DNA of 64,000 bases from Phaeovulum sp. (GTDB lineage: Bacteria > Pseudomonadota > Alphaproteobacteria > Rhodobacterales > Rhodobacteraceae), in the NCBI RefSeq assembly GCF_030684035.1, contig NZ_JAUXPI010000003.1, forward strand, positions 62,001 to 126,000. The letters run 5' to 3'. Position 1 is the first letter of the stretch. Every line of letters begins with the position of its first letter. The position numbers and the translations under genes were made by a program. Positions 9,126 to 17,176 of this stretch are shown piece after piece. The notes beneath the pieces are model-generated. The model searched no databases. It saw nothing but the letters and a program-made list of their open reading frames with translations, and was not told the origin of the DNA.

Positions 9126-9542
9126 CTACTGCGGGTAGATCGCGCGGCACTGGGCGATTTCGGCGGCTGCATTGCGCCGAAGCTCGGCGACCTTTGCGGC
9201 CAGACCGTCGCGCTTGCGCATTTCGGCGCTCGGGTCGATTGCCACGCGGCGCTGCAGCGTTACGGTGACCGGCTCGAAGCACATGCTTTGTTGCGGTGGC
9301 TGCGGCGGGCTGCCGGGCGGTGGCGGCGGTGCCGGTTTCGTGCAGCGCACCCACTGCATGTTGGTTTGCTGGTATTCCTCCCAGGCGTATCCGCGCGCGA
9401 GGTTGCCTTCGACCTCGGCCAGAAGTTCCTCGACCGACCCGAGTTCTTGCGTCGCGCGCCAGATGCAGCGCTCTTGCGGCGTGCCGCAGGCGAGAAGTGT
9501 GAGGACAAGGGCAAAAGGCAGCAGTCGGAAGGCACGGCGCAT
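9126..9542 (-). CDS. small cysteine-containing lipoprotein of unknown function
   Basis: The 138-residue product begins MRRAFRLLPFALVLTLLACG. This is a lipoprotein signal peptide with lipobox LLAC, so the mature protein should be lipid-anchored. The mature part has four further cysteines, a proline-rich loop near residues 70-85 (PPPPPGSPPQPPQQ), and a C-terminal Ala/Arg-rich helix ending in AIYPQ. I chose ATG 9542 because GGAG lies about 6 nt upstream and the signal peptide starts there; longer frames add non-signal sequence. I do not recognise the family. It ends 3 nt from the convergent SDR gene and is divergent from hemF. Confidence 0.7.
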   Translation of the reverse strand: MRRAFRLLPFALVLTLLACGTPQERCIWRATQELGSVEELLAEVEGNLARGYAWEEYQQTNMQWVRCTKPAPPPPPGSPPQPPQQSMCFEPVTVTLQRRVAIDPSAEMRKRDGLAAKVAELRRNAAAEIAQCRAIYPQ

Positions 9543-9654
9543 GGCGATCTCCGGCAGGTTCTCGCGCCAGCTTCGCGCCGCGCCGGGCTTTTGGCAATTC
9601 CCGACCGGCGCAAGTTTTGCTAATACGCGGCTCCGAGGCACGGCGGAGGGTCAG

Positions 9655-10530
9655 ATGGCGGGCGATTACGAGAGCGAGAAGGCAGCGGCGGCGGCGTGGT
9701 TTGGCACCTTGCGTGACCGTATCGTGGCGGCATTCGAGGCGGTGGAAAATGTCGGCACCGGTGCCGCGCCGGGCCGCTTTGAGGTTACGCAGACGCGGCG
9801 CGAAGCCCCCGGCGGGGAGGAAGCGGGCGGCGGGCTGATGAGCGTCATGCGTGGCGGGCGGGTGTTCGAAAAGGTGGGGGTGAACATCTCGACCGTCTGG
9901 GGCAGCCTTGGCGCGCGCGCACAAGCGGCAATGGCGGCGCGAGGGGTGCCGGGAATGGCCGACGATCCGCGCTTCTGGGCCTCGGGCATCAGCCTTGTCG
10001 CGCACATGCAAAACCCGCATGTGCCCGCCGTGCACATGAACACGCGGATGTTCTGGACCCCGGGTGCCTCGTGGTTTGGCGGCGGGTCGGATCTGAACCC
10101 CTGCATCGAATACCCCGAAGATACGGCGCATTTTCACGCCACGCTTCAGGATGCGTGCGACGCCCATTCGCCCGACTATTATTCCCGGTTCAAAGCCTGG
10201 GCCGACGCCTATTTCTTTGTACCCCATCGTGGCCGGGCGCGGGGTGTAGGCGGGATCTTCTATGATGATCTGAACAGCGGTGACTGGGCTGCCGACTTCG
10301 CTTTCACCCGCGCCGTGGGCGAGGCTTTCCTCCCTGCATATCTGCCGCTGGTGGCTCGGCGGCGCGAAATGGGCTGGGGCGAGGCCGAGAAAGACACCCA
10401 ACTGATCCACCGCGGGCTTTATGCCGAATACAACCTCATCTACGACCGCGGCACCAAGTTCGGGCTGGAAAGCGGCCATGACGCGAATGCGGTGCTGATG
10501 AGCCTGCCACCGCTGGCGAAATGGGTCTGA
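9655..10530 (+). CDS. hemF: oxygen-dependent coproporphyrinogen III oxidase HemF
   Basis: HemF decarboxylates two propionates of coproporphyrinogen III using O2, giving protoporphyrinogen IX. The 291-residue length matches the E. coli enzyme. Conserved blocks are GGGSDLNPCIEY, FFVPHRGRARGVGGIFYDDL and YAEYNLIYDRGTKFGLESG. The start is ATG 9655 with GGAGG 5 nt upstream; the open frame extends further 5' but only as antisense to the neighbouring lipoprotein gene. Heme genes hemE and hemC occur about 3-5 kb downstream but not in the same operon. The 3' end is followed by strong GC hairpins and an intergenic repeat. Confidence 0.95.
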   Translation: MAGDYESEKAAAAAWFGTLRDRIVAAFEAVENVGTGAAPGRFEVTQTRREAPGGEEAGGGLMSVMRGGRVFEKVGVNISTVWGSLGARAQAAMAARGVPGMADDPRFWASGISLVAHMQNPHVPAVHMNTRMFWTPGASWFGGGSDLNPCIEYPEDTAHFHATLQDACDAHSPDYYSRFKAWADAYFFVPHRGRARGVGGIFYDDLNSGDWAADFAFTRAVGEAFLPAYLPLVARRREMGWGEAEKDTQLIHRGLYAEYNLIYDRGTKFGLESGHDANAVLMSLPPLAKWV

Positions 10531-10532
10531 TC

Positions 10533-10596
10533 CGGGGGGTGCCGCCCCCCGAGGGCCTGCGGCCCTTCCCCCCGGGGTATTTGGGCAAAGAAGAAG
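10533..10596. repeat. Tandem terminator-like hairpins plus intergenic repeat copy A
   Basis: Two hairpins follow hemF: a G6/C6 stem at 10533-10551 and AGGGCC/GGCCCT at 10552-10566. Directly after them is the repeat core CCCCGGGGTATTTGGGCAAA followed by GAAGAAG (10568-10596). The element sits between convergent hemF and the Lrp gene. Related cores occur at 41500-41527 and 49671-49696, also at convergent junctions. Confidence 0.6.
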
Positions 10597-10606
10597 GCCG
10601 CGGGGC

Positions 10607-11059
10607 TCAGGCGCGTTCGTCCTTGGGCGAGCCCATCACCACATAAGACGAGATCGAGGTGACCTGCGGCAGGGTGCCCAGCACCTCGGTATGGAAGTGC
10701 TTGTAGGCGGCGAGGTCGGCCACCTCGACGCGCAACAGGTACTCGATCGCGCCGGTGACGTTGTGGCATTCGCGCACCTCGCGCGCGTGGGCGATGGCGC
10801 GCTCGAAAGCTTCTTGCGCGGCCTTGGTGTGCTGCGAGAGGCCGACCGCGACATAGGCGGCAAAGCCGAGACCGCGGGCGTCGGGGTTGAGCCGGGCGCG
10901 GTAGCCGGCGATCACGCCGCTGCGCTCCAGTTCCTGCACCCGGCGCAGGCAGGCGGAAGGCGAAAGGCCGACGCGCGCGGCGAGGTCGAGGTTGGAGATT
11001 CGCCCCTCGCGCAGGAGGGTCTGCAATATCCTTTCGGTGATTTGGTTTTGTGTGCTCAT
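10607..11059 (-). CDS. Lrp/AsnC-family transcriptional regulator
   Basis: The 150-residue product has an N-terminal helix-turn-helix (ERILQTLLREGRISNLDLA, then LSPSACLRRVQELE) and a C-terminal RAM/AsnC effector-binding domain with the typical ECHNVTGAIEYLL segment. Proteins of this family sense amino acids and control uptake, export or catabolism genes. It is transcribed divergently from a LysE-type exporter starting at 11132. That arrangement strongly suggests it regulates the exporter and itself from the 72-nt shared spacer. The start is ATG 11059, giving the usual family length. Confidence 0.9.
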   Translation of the reverse strand: MSTQNQITERILQTLLREGRISNLDLAARVGLSPSACLRRVQELERSGVIAGYRARLNPDARGLGFAAYVAVGLSQHTKAAQEAFERAIAHAREVRECHNVTGAIEYLLRVEVADLAAYKHFHTEVLGTLPQVTSISSYVVMGSPKDERA

Positions 11060-11131
11060 TTGTTGCGCAAGATGGCAATTGGCGCGGCAAATAGCAACAT
11101 TGTTTCCGGAGGGTTCGAATATAGTTGCGCG

Positions 11132-11734
11132 ATGGACCAGACATTGTTCCTTGCCCTTGCCTCTTTCGCCTTTGTCACCTCGGTCACGCCGGGGCCAAAC
11201 AACCTGATGCTGTTGGCATCGGGTGCCAATTTCGGTCTGCGCCGCACGTTGCCGCATATGCTGGGCGTGGCAGTGGGGTTTGCGATCATGCTGCTGAGCC
11301 TGGGTGCGGGTGTTGTCGGGGTGTTTGCGGTGGAGCCGCAGGCATGGACCGTGTTGAAGGCGGTGAGCGTGGCCTACATGATCTGGCTGGCGTGGAAGAT
11401 CGCTACTGCGGCACCGCCTGCCGAGCGGGTAGCGGGCGGGCGGCCTTTCAGCTTCTTGCAGGCGGTGGCGTTCCAGTGGGTCAACCCGAAGGCCTGGGCG
11501 ATGGCGCTGACCGCGCTTGCCGTCTATGCACCGGTCGGGGGGATGGCAGGGGTGGGCATGGTGGCGGCAGTTTTCACGCCGATCAACCTCGGTTCGATCT
11601 CGCTCTGGGCGGGCCTGGGCACCGCGATGCAGGGGGTGCTGCACAGCCGCGCCCGGATGCGCGCCTTTAACGGCATCATGGCGGCGCTGCTTTTGGCCTC
11701 GCTCTGGCCGGTGCTGGCGACGGGCGCGCATTGA
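11132..11734 (+). CDS. LysE/RhtB-family amino acid exporter
   Basis: This 200-residue membrane protein has about six hydrophobic segments and the family signature SVTPGPNNLMLLASG near residues 17-31, followed by the conserved FQWVNPKAWAMAL near 115-127. Members export amino acids or small metabolites. I chose ATG 11132 because it matches the family N-terminus (MDQTLFLAL). The best nearby ribosome-binding-like sequence, GGAGGG, is about 20 nt upstream and thus distant, so translation may be leaderless or weak. The divergent Lrp regulator is its likely controller. The substrate is not predictable. Confidence 0.85.
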   Translation: MDQTLFLALASFAFVTSVTPGPNNLMLLASGANFGLRRTLPHMLGVAVGFAIMLLSLGAGVVGVFAVEPQAWTVLKAVSVAYMIWLAWKIATAAPPAERVAGGRPFSFLQAVAFQWVNPKAWAMALTALAVYAPVGGMAGVGMVAAVFTPINLGSISLWAGLGTAMQGVLHSRARMRAFNGIMAALLLASLWPVLATGAH

Positions 11735-11811
11735 GGCTATACAGGGGCCGCGTTTCCCGTTAAGGGGCGCGGTCCGCGAGCATCGCGCCCCCCCAACCCG
11801 AAAGTGTTTCG

Positions 11812-13854
11812 ATGACCCAGTTTGACGGCGTGCATGCAGTTTTGGCGCGAAGCCTTGAGACCAAGGGCTATGCCGAACTGACCCCGGTGCAGCGCGCGGT
11901 GCTGGAGCCGGGCGCGGCGAGTGCCGATTTGCTGGTTTCGGCACAGACGGGGTCGGGCAAGACGGTGGCCTTTGGCCTGACCATCGCTTCGCAACTTCTT
12001 GGGGATAGCGCGCGGACGGGGCCTGCCGACATTCCCCGTGCGCTGATCATTGCGCCGACGCGCGAACTTGCCATGCAGGTGAAGCGCGAGCTGGAGTGGC
12101 TTTACGCCGCCACCGGGGCGGTGATCGCGGCCTGCGTGGGGGGCATGGATGCGCGCGCCGAGCGGCGTGCGCTGGAGCGGGGCGCGCATATCGTGGTGGG
12201 AACGCCGGGGCGGATTTGCGACCATATGCGGCGCGGCGCGCTCGATCTTTCGGCGCTTGCGGTGGCGGTGCTGGATGAGGCCGACGAGATGCTTGACCTC
12301 GGTTTTCGCGAGGATCTGGAATTCATTCTGAAAGCCGCCCCGGCCGAGCGCCGCACACTGATGTTTTCGGCCACCGTCTCGCGCGAGATTGCGGCGCTTG
12401 CCAAAGCCTACCAGCGCGATGCACATCGGATCTCGACCGTGGCCGAGCGCGAACAGCACCACGACATCGAATACCGCGCGCTGCTGGTCGATCAGGCGGA
12501 TCGCGAGAATGCCATCGTGAACGTGCTGCGCTATTACGAGGCGCGCACCGCGCTGGTTTTCTGCTCGACGCGGGCGATGGTCACGCATCTGACCGGGCGG
12601 TTCCTCAATCGCGGCTTTCAGGTCGTGGCCTTGTCGGGCGAGTTGAGCCAGGCCGAGCGCAGCCACGCGCTGCAATCAATGCGCGACGGGCGGGCGCGGG
12701 TCTGCGTGGCAACCGACGTCGCGGCGCGGGGCATCGATCTGCCGGGGCTGGAACTGGTGGTGCATGCTGATTTACCGGTGAACAAGGAAGCGCTGTTGCA
12801 CCGCTCGGGCCGCACCGGCCGTGCCGGGCGCAAGGGCGTTGCCGCGGTGATCGTGCCCTTTTCGGCGCGCAAAAAGGCCGAGCGGCTTTTCTCATTCGCC
12901 AATATTGCGCCGATCTGGGCTTCGGCCCCGGGTGCCGAAGAGGTCAACGCGCGTGATGTCGAGCGGCTGCTCAGCGAGCCGGTACTGACCACGCCCGCGA
13001 CCGTTGACGAAGCGCCGTTGGTAGCGCGCTTGATGCAGACCTATGATGCCGAGGCGCTGGCGGTGGCGGTGGTTCGCCAATACATGGCGCAGCGCTCGGC
13101 CCCCGAGGATCTGGCGGTGGTCAGCCCCGACGGGCCCAAACCCCGTGCCCGCGTCGAGTTCGAGCAGAGCCTCTGGGCGAGCCTTTCGATCGGGCAGGAG
13201 GGCCGCGCCGATCCGCGCTGGCTTTTGCCGATGCTCTGCCGTGCAGGCGATCTGTCGCGCCGCGACATTGGTGCGATCCGGGTGCAGGAGGCGCGCACGC
13301 TGGTGCAGATCCATGCCGACGCGGGTGCCCGTTTTCTTGCGGCTCTGGGTCCGGCGATGCAGCTTGAAGACGGAATTTCGGTAAGCGTGCTCGACACGGC
13401 CCCGATTGGCACCGAAGCGCATTCCGCCCCGCGTCTGGCCGAAACGCGGCGGGCAGCCACCGCCGCACCGCGTGTTTATGGCGCGAAAAAGGCTTACGAA
13501 AAAGTGGCATACGAAACGCCGCCGCCGGACAAGAAACCCTATGGTGGCAAGTCCGCCCCCGCGGCCGAGCGCGCCGACGCACCGCGCCCGGTTAGCGCCG
13601 CGCTGCGCCCAGTGGCGGATCTCGCGCCACATGGCACCGCCAGCGCGCCCGCGAAGAAGCCGCACCGCAAGGGTGCCGAGGCCTATGATCCGCTCAACAC
13701 CCCGGCGCGGCCGGTCAAGCTGCATGCCCGCGATACGGCAGAAGGCGCGGCCCCTGCCAAGGAGCGCGGCGCAGGCTGGGCCAAACCCAAGCCGAAGCCA
13801 AAGCCCGCAGGCAAACCGGGCGCAAAGTTCAGCGGACCGCGGCCCAAGGGCTGA
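11812..13854 (+). CDS. DEAD-box ATP-dependent RNA helicase
   Basis: This is a DEAD-box RNA helicase of 680 residues. Visible motifs in order are a Q-motif region (YAELTPVQRAVL, near 18-29), Walker A AQTGSGKT near 43-50, PTRELA near 82, TPGR near 129, DEAD near 157, SAT near 186, ATDVAARGID near 303 and HRSGRTGRAGR near 331. The region after about residue 400 contains a DbpA/CsdA-type RNA-binding-like domain, then a basic, Ala/Pro/Lys-rich tail. The architecture resembles DeaD/CsdA helicases used in ribosome assembly and cold growth, but no specific symbol is justified. Its stop codon lies in a 22-nt palindrome shared with convergent hemE. Confidence 0.92.
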   Translation: MTQFDGVHAVLARSLETKGYAELTPVQRAVLEPGAASADLLVSAQTGSGKTVAFGLTIASQLLGDSARTGPADIPRALIIAPTRELAMQVKRELEWLYAATGAVIAACVGGMDARAERRALERGAHIVVGTPGRICDHMRRGALDLSALAVAVLDEADEMLDLGFREDLEFILKAAPAERRTLMFSATVSREIAALAKAYQRDAHRISTVAEREQHHDIEYRALLVDQADRENAIVNVLRYYEARTALVFCSTRAMVTHLTGRFLNRGFQVVALSGELSQAERSHALQSMRDGRARVCVATDVAARGIDLPGLELVVHADLPVNKEALLHRSGRTGRAGRKGVAAVIVPFSARKKAERLFSFANIAPIWASAPGAEEVNARDVERLLSEPVLTTPATVDEAPLVARLMQTYDAEALAVAVVRQYMAQRSAPEDLAVVSPDGPKPRARVEFEQSLWASLSIGQEGRADPRWLLPMLCRAGDLSRRDIGAIRVQEARTLVQIHADAGARFLAALGPAMQLEDGISVSVLDTAPIGTEAHSAPRLAETRRAATAAPRVYGAKKAYEKVAYETPPPDKKPYGGKSAPAAERADAPRPVSAALRPVADLAPHGTASAPAKKPHRKGAEAYDPLNTPARPVKLHARDTAEGAAPAKERGAGWAKPKPKPKPAGKPGAKFSGPRPKG

Positions 13855-13871
13855 GGCGGCACCGCCTCAGC
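13850..13871. terminator. Perfect palindrome holding stop codons of helicase gene and hemE
   Basis: GCTGAGGCGG, a 2-nt CA centre and CCGCCTCAGC form 10-bp perfect arms. The helicase TGA (13852-13854) is in the left arm and the complement of the hemE stop (13867-13869) in the right arm. It is a candidate bidirectional terminator. There is no T-run, so intrinsic termination is inferred only from the stem. Confidence 0.5.
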
Positions 13872-14901
13872 GCGCTTCGCGCACCGTTTCGACCATCAGC
13901 GCAACGTTGTCGGGGTTGCCGTCGGGGGTGATGCCGTGGCCAAGGTTGAATATGTGCGGGCCCTTGGCGAATGCCCGCACGATCCGCCGCGTCTCGTCCA
14001 CCAGCCCCTGCCCGCCGGTGACCATGTGGCGCGGGTCGAGGTTGCCCTGCACGCAGCCATCCTTTTGCACGTTTGCCGCGGCCCATTCCGCCGACACGGA
14101 ATTGTCGAGCGCCACGCAATCGGCCCCGGTGGCGCGGGCAAAACCCACATAGCGCGGCCCCGCCTCGCGCGGGAAGGCGATGACCGGCAGGCCGGGGTGG
14201 CGCGCCTTCAGCGCGGCGATGATCCGCGCGGCAGGGGCAAGCGCGAAATCGGTGAAGTCCTGCCCCTTCAGGCTACCTGCCCATGAATCGAACAGTTTCA
14301 CCACTTCGGCACCGGCCACGACCTGGGCGGAGAGGTATTCGATGGTCGCCTCGGTCAAAAGCTCGATCAGCGCCGAGAAGGTCTTGCGGTCGGCAGCCTT
14401 GAGCGCATGTGCGGGGCCCTGGTCGGGCGTGCCGCGACCTGCGACCATATAGCTCGCCACCGTCCATGGTGCCCCGGCGAAACCTATAAGCGCGGTTTCG
14501 CGCGGCAGCTCACGGGCAAGAATGCGCATGGTTTCATAGACCGGGGCAAGACTGTCGTGAATGTCGTCCTTGCCCTTGAGCGCGCCGAGGTCGGCAGCGC
14601 CGGTAATGGTTGAAAGCCGCGGCCCTTCACCGGTCTCGAACCAGAGTTCTGCGCCAAGTGCCTGCGGCAGCAAGAGAATGTCTGCAAACAGGATTGCTGC
14701 ATCAAAGCCGAAACGGCGGATTGGCTGAAGTGTCACCTCGGCGGCAAGATCGGAGTTGTAGCAAAGCGAGAGAAAATCACCGGCCTTTGCCCGGGTGGCG
14801 CGATATTCGGGCAGATAGCGACCCGCCTGCCGCATCATCCAGATTGGCGGCGTTGGCAGGGTTTCACCCGCGAGGGCGCGCAAAAGCAGCTTTTTGGTCA
14901 T
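13867..14901 (-). CDS. hemE: uroporphyrinogen decarboxylase HemE
   Basis: HemE converts uroporphyrinogen III to coproporphyrinogen III in heme and bacteriochlorophyll synthesis. The 344-residue protein starts [13 protein letters not shown] and shows the conserved [17 protein letters not shown] block near residues 18-34, the [12 protein letters not shown] block with its catalytic aspartate near residue 73, and the GFAGAPWT block near residue 144. The C-terminal NLGHGI motif is also present near residue 317. It is divergent from hemC with a 95-nt spacer, so both tetrapyrrole genes can share control. Confidence 0.96.
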   Translation of the reverse strand: MTKKLLLRALAGETLPTPPIWMMRQAGRYLPEYRATRAKAGDFLSLCYNSDLAAEVTLQPIRRFGFDAAILFADILLLPQALGAELWFETGEGPRLSTITGAADLGALKGKDDIHDSLAPVYETMRILARELPRETALIGFAGAPWTVASYMVAGRGTPDQGPAHALKAADRKTFSALIELLTEATIEYLSAQVVAGAEVVKLFDSWAGSLKGQDFTDFALAPAARIIAALKARHPGLPVIAFPREAGPRYVGFARATGADCVALDNSVSAEWAAANVQKDGCVQGNLDPRHMVTGGQGLVDETRRIVRAFAKGPHIFNLGHGITPDGNPDNVALMVETVREAR

Positions 14902-14988
14902 TCGTGCACTCCGTTTGCCCCTTCATCGCGGGCGCGGGCGCGATGTCAAGCGCGGAGCTTCTTGCGCGGGTCTTTTGGCGCGGCTATT

Positions 14989-15012
14989 GCGTGGGCATGA
15001 ACATGCCCACGC
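14989..15012. repeat. hemC: 24-nt perfect palindrome across the hemC start codon
   Basis: GCGTGGGCATG, then AA, then CATGCCCACGC form perfect 11-bp arms. The left arm ends in the ATG proposed as hemC start (14997-14999) and a second in-frame ATG (15003-15005) lies in the right arm. It could act as a protein-binding palindrome in the hemE-hemC spacer or as an RNA hairpin hiding the start. Function is inference. Confidence 0.6.
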
Positions 15013-15935
15013 CCCAGAACCCGCTGAAGATCGGCACCCGCGGCAGCCCGCTTGCGCTGGCTCAGGCCTACGAGACGCGCGCGCGCCTGATGGCTGCCCA
15101 TGGACTGCCCGAGGCCGCTTTCGAGGTCGTGGTGATCAAGACCACGGGCGACAAGGTGCTCGACCGGCCGCTGAAGGAGATTGGCGGCAAGGGGCTGTTT
15201 ACCCGCGAGATCGAGGAGGCACTGGGCGAGGGCGGCATCGACATTGCGGTGCACTCGATGAAAGACATGCCGGTGCTGCAACCTGCGGGCCTGGTGCTCG
15301 ATTGCTACCTGCCGCGCGAAGATGTGCGCGACGCATTTGTTTCGCCCCGGCACATGCGGTTGTCCGATCTGCCGCAGGGTGCCGTTGTTGGCACATCCAG
15401 CTTGCGCCGCCGCGCGCAGCTTGCCAATCGCCGCTCCGACCTGAAGCTTGTGGAGTTTCGCGGCAATGTGCAAACGCGGCTGAAGAAGCTGGCAGATGGC
15501 GTTGCCGAGGCGACCTTGCTGGCGATGGCGGGGTTGAACCGTCTAGGTCGGCCCGAGGTGGCGCGGGGTGCGATTGAGGTGGCCGAAATGCTTCCCGCGG
15601 TGGCGCAAGGGTGTATCGGTATCGAGCGGCGGCTGGCAGACGCCCGCGCCGAGGCGTTGCTGGCTGGCATCCACGACACCGGCACCGGCCACCGGCTTGC
15701 CGCCGAGCGCGCCTATCTCGCAACGCTCGACGGATCGTGCGAAACGCCGATTGCCGGGCTGGCGGTGCTAGAGGGCACGACGCTCTGGCTCAGGGGCGAA
15801 ATCCTTCGGCCTGACGGATCGGAGGCGATTGCAGCCGAAGCCCGCGCTGCGGTTTCCGATGCCGCGGCACTCGGTGATGGCCTTGCGCGCCAGTTGCTCG
15901 CGCAGGCACCAAAGGGCTTTTTCGACTGGCGCTGA
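14997..15935 (+). CDS. hemC: hydroxymethylbilane synthase HemC
   Basis: HemC (porphobilinogen deaminase) joins four porphobilinogen units into hydroxymethylbilane on a dipyrromethane cofactor. The product of 312 residues has the N-terminal IGTRGSPLALAQ, the central VHSMKDMP near residue 86, VGTSSLRRRAQL near 133 and the cofactor-attachment loop with cysteine in LDGSCETPIAG near 246-256. All are hallmarks of the family. The start is ATG 14997 or 15003. Both fall inside a perfect palindrome and no ribosome-binding site is clear. It is divergent from hemE and convergent with the MFS gene. Confidence 0.95.
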   Translation: MNMPTPQNPLKIGTRGSPLALAQAYETRARLMAAHGLPEAAFEVVVIKTTGDKVLDRPLKEIGGKGLFTREIEEALGEGGIDIAVHSMKDMPVLQPAGLVLDCYLPREDVRDAFVSPRHMRLSDLPQGAVVGTSSLRRRAQLANRRSDLKLVEFRGNVQTRLKKLADGVAEATLLAMAGLNRLGRPEVARGAIEVAEMLPAVAQGCIGIERRLADARAEALLAGIHDTGTGHRLAAERAYLATLDGSCETPIAGLAVLEGTTLWLRGEILRPDGSEAIAAEARAAVSDAAALGDGLARQLLAQAPKGFFDWR

Positions 15936-15975
15936 TCCGGTCTTGCCCTGGCGCAAGCATCCGCTGCGAGAGGCT

Positions 15976-17175
15976 TCAGTTGCGGTCCAGCAGCCATAGT
16001 GTGGTGATGCCCGCGATCGCCAGCCCCGCACCCAGCACCGCCACGAAAGCGTAGCCAGCAATCCAGGTTCCAAGCGCGAAGGCGGCAGCGGCGAAAATGT
16101 CGCCCGCCAGGCGTTGCACCGCCAACAGGCTCACACCGGCACCGGGGCGCGCGCCGAGAAGGTCTTGCAGATAGGCAATGGGCAGCGTCATGACCAGCGC
16201 GCCCCCGGCTGCGGCGGGCAATGGCAGTAGCCACAGATAGGGCGTGGCAACCAACATCGGCATTGCCACCAGATGCACCATGTATAGCACGGTGCCGATC
16301 AGGATCAGCGTATTGCGCGGCAGATGCCGGGCAATGAGCGGCGATGCCATCATGAACGGCACCTCCAGCCCGGCCACAAAGCCCACATAAAGCGCCACGT
16401 CGGCAGGGCCGCGCCCCGGGGTTTCTGACATGACAAGCGCGATCAGAACGATGTAAAGCGTGATTGCGCCATTGACCGTGCCCAAAAGCGCCACCCGCGC
16501 CAGCACACGCGGCACCGCAAGTTCGCGCAGAGATCCGGCGAAACTCAGCCCCGAGCGCGGATCCTGCCAGCGCGTGGTGCCTTCGCGCGGCCAGCGCGCA
16601 TAGGTCAACGCAAGCATGAAGGCCGCCAGCACCGCCGCCACCGGATATATCGTCATTAACCCTGTGCCATGCGAAAACGCCAGCGACCAGAGCGGCAGCA
16701 CCACGATGAATGGCAGCGCGAAGAGCGCGCGCAGCGTAGCCAATATGGCATTGCGCGCATCCGGCGGATGCGCGCTTGCCGCCAGCCGCGCAAAGGCGAA
16801 GATATGGCCAAAGATCACCGTCGAGAGCGGCAGCGCCAGCGCATGTGCCAGCACGAAGGCCGAGGCTGCGCCGGTGGCAGGCACCGCGAGCACGCCAAGC
16901 AGCATCGCCGAAACCGCGACCATCGCCACCAACCTGCGGTTTGAGCGTTGATCGGCCAGTATTCCGAGGCCAACGGCGCTTGCCACCGACACCAGCGACG
17001 CCGCGACCAGCACCAGCGCAAAGCCTGAATCGCCAAGACCGAAGGCATTGACCGCGAGCGTCGAGACATAGGGCGTGACCGATGCGCTGAAAGCGCCGTA
17101 AAGCATCATCAACAGCGCCGCGAGGCGCAGTGCCGGGTCGGTCAGAAAGGGGCGGAATAGCCCGATCGCGTGCAT
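15976..17175 (-). CDS. MFS transporter of the sugar efflux (SET) type
   Basis: This is a 12-helix major facilitator of 399 residues starting MHAIGLFRPFLTDPALRL. The second half resembles SetA/SotB-type sugar efflux transporters. In particular the segment VALYVGFVAGLEVPFMM and the late ALVMTLPIAYLQDLLG correspond to conserved parts of that family, though the assignment is by eye. The start is ATG 17175, just 1 nt after the stop of the upstream FAD oxidase (TGAAATG), with GGAAAGG inside that gene. The two genes are thus an operon and probably translationally coupled. The substrate is unknown. Confidence 0.75.
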   Translation of the reverse strand: MHAIGLFRPFLTDPALRLAALLMMLYGAFSASVTPYVSTLAVNAFGLGDSGFALVLVAASLVSVASAVGLGILADQRSNRRLVAMVAVSAMLLGVLAVPATGAASAFVLAHALALPLSTVIFGHIFAFARLAASAHPPDARNAILATLRALFALPFIVVLPLWSLAFSHGTGLMTIYPVAAVLAAFMLALTYARWPREGTTRWQDPRSGLSFAGSLRELAVPRVLARVALLGTVNGAITLYIVLIALVMSETPGRGPADVALYVGFVAGLEVPFMMASPLIARHLPRNTLILIGTVLYMVHLVAMPMLVATPYLWLLPLPAAAGGALVMTLPIAYLQDLLGARPGAGVSLLAVQRLAGDIFAAAAFALGTWIAGYAFVAVLGAGLAIAGITTLWLLDRN

Positions 17176-17176
17176 T

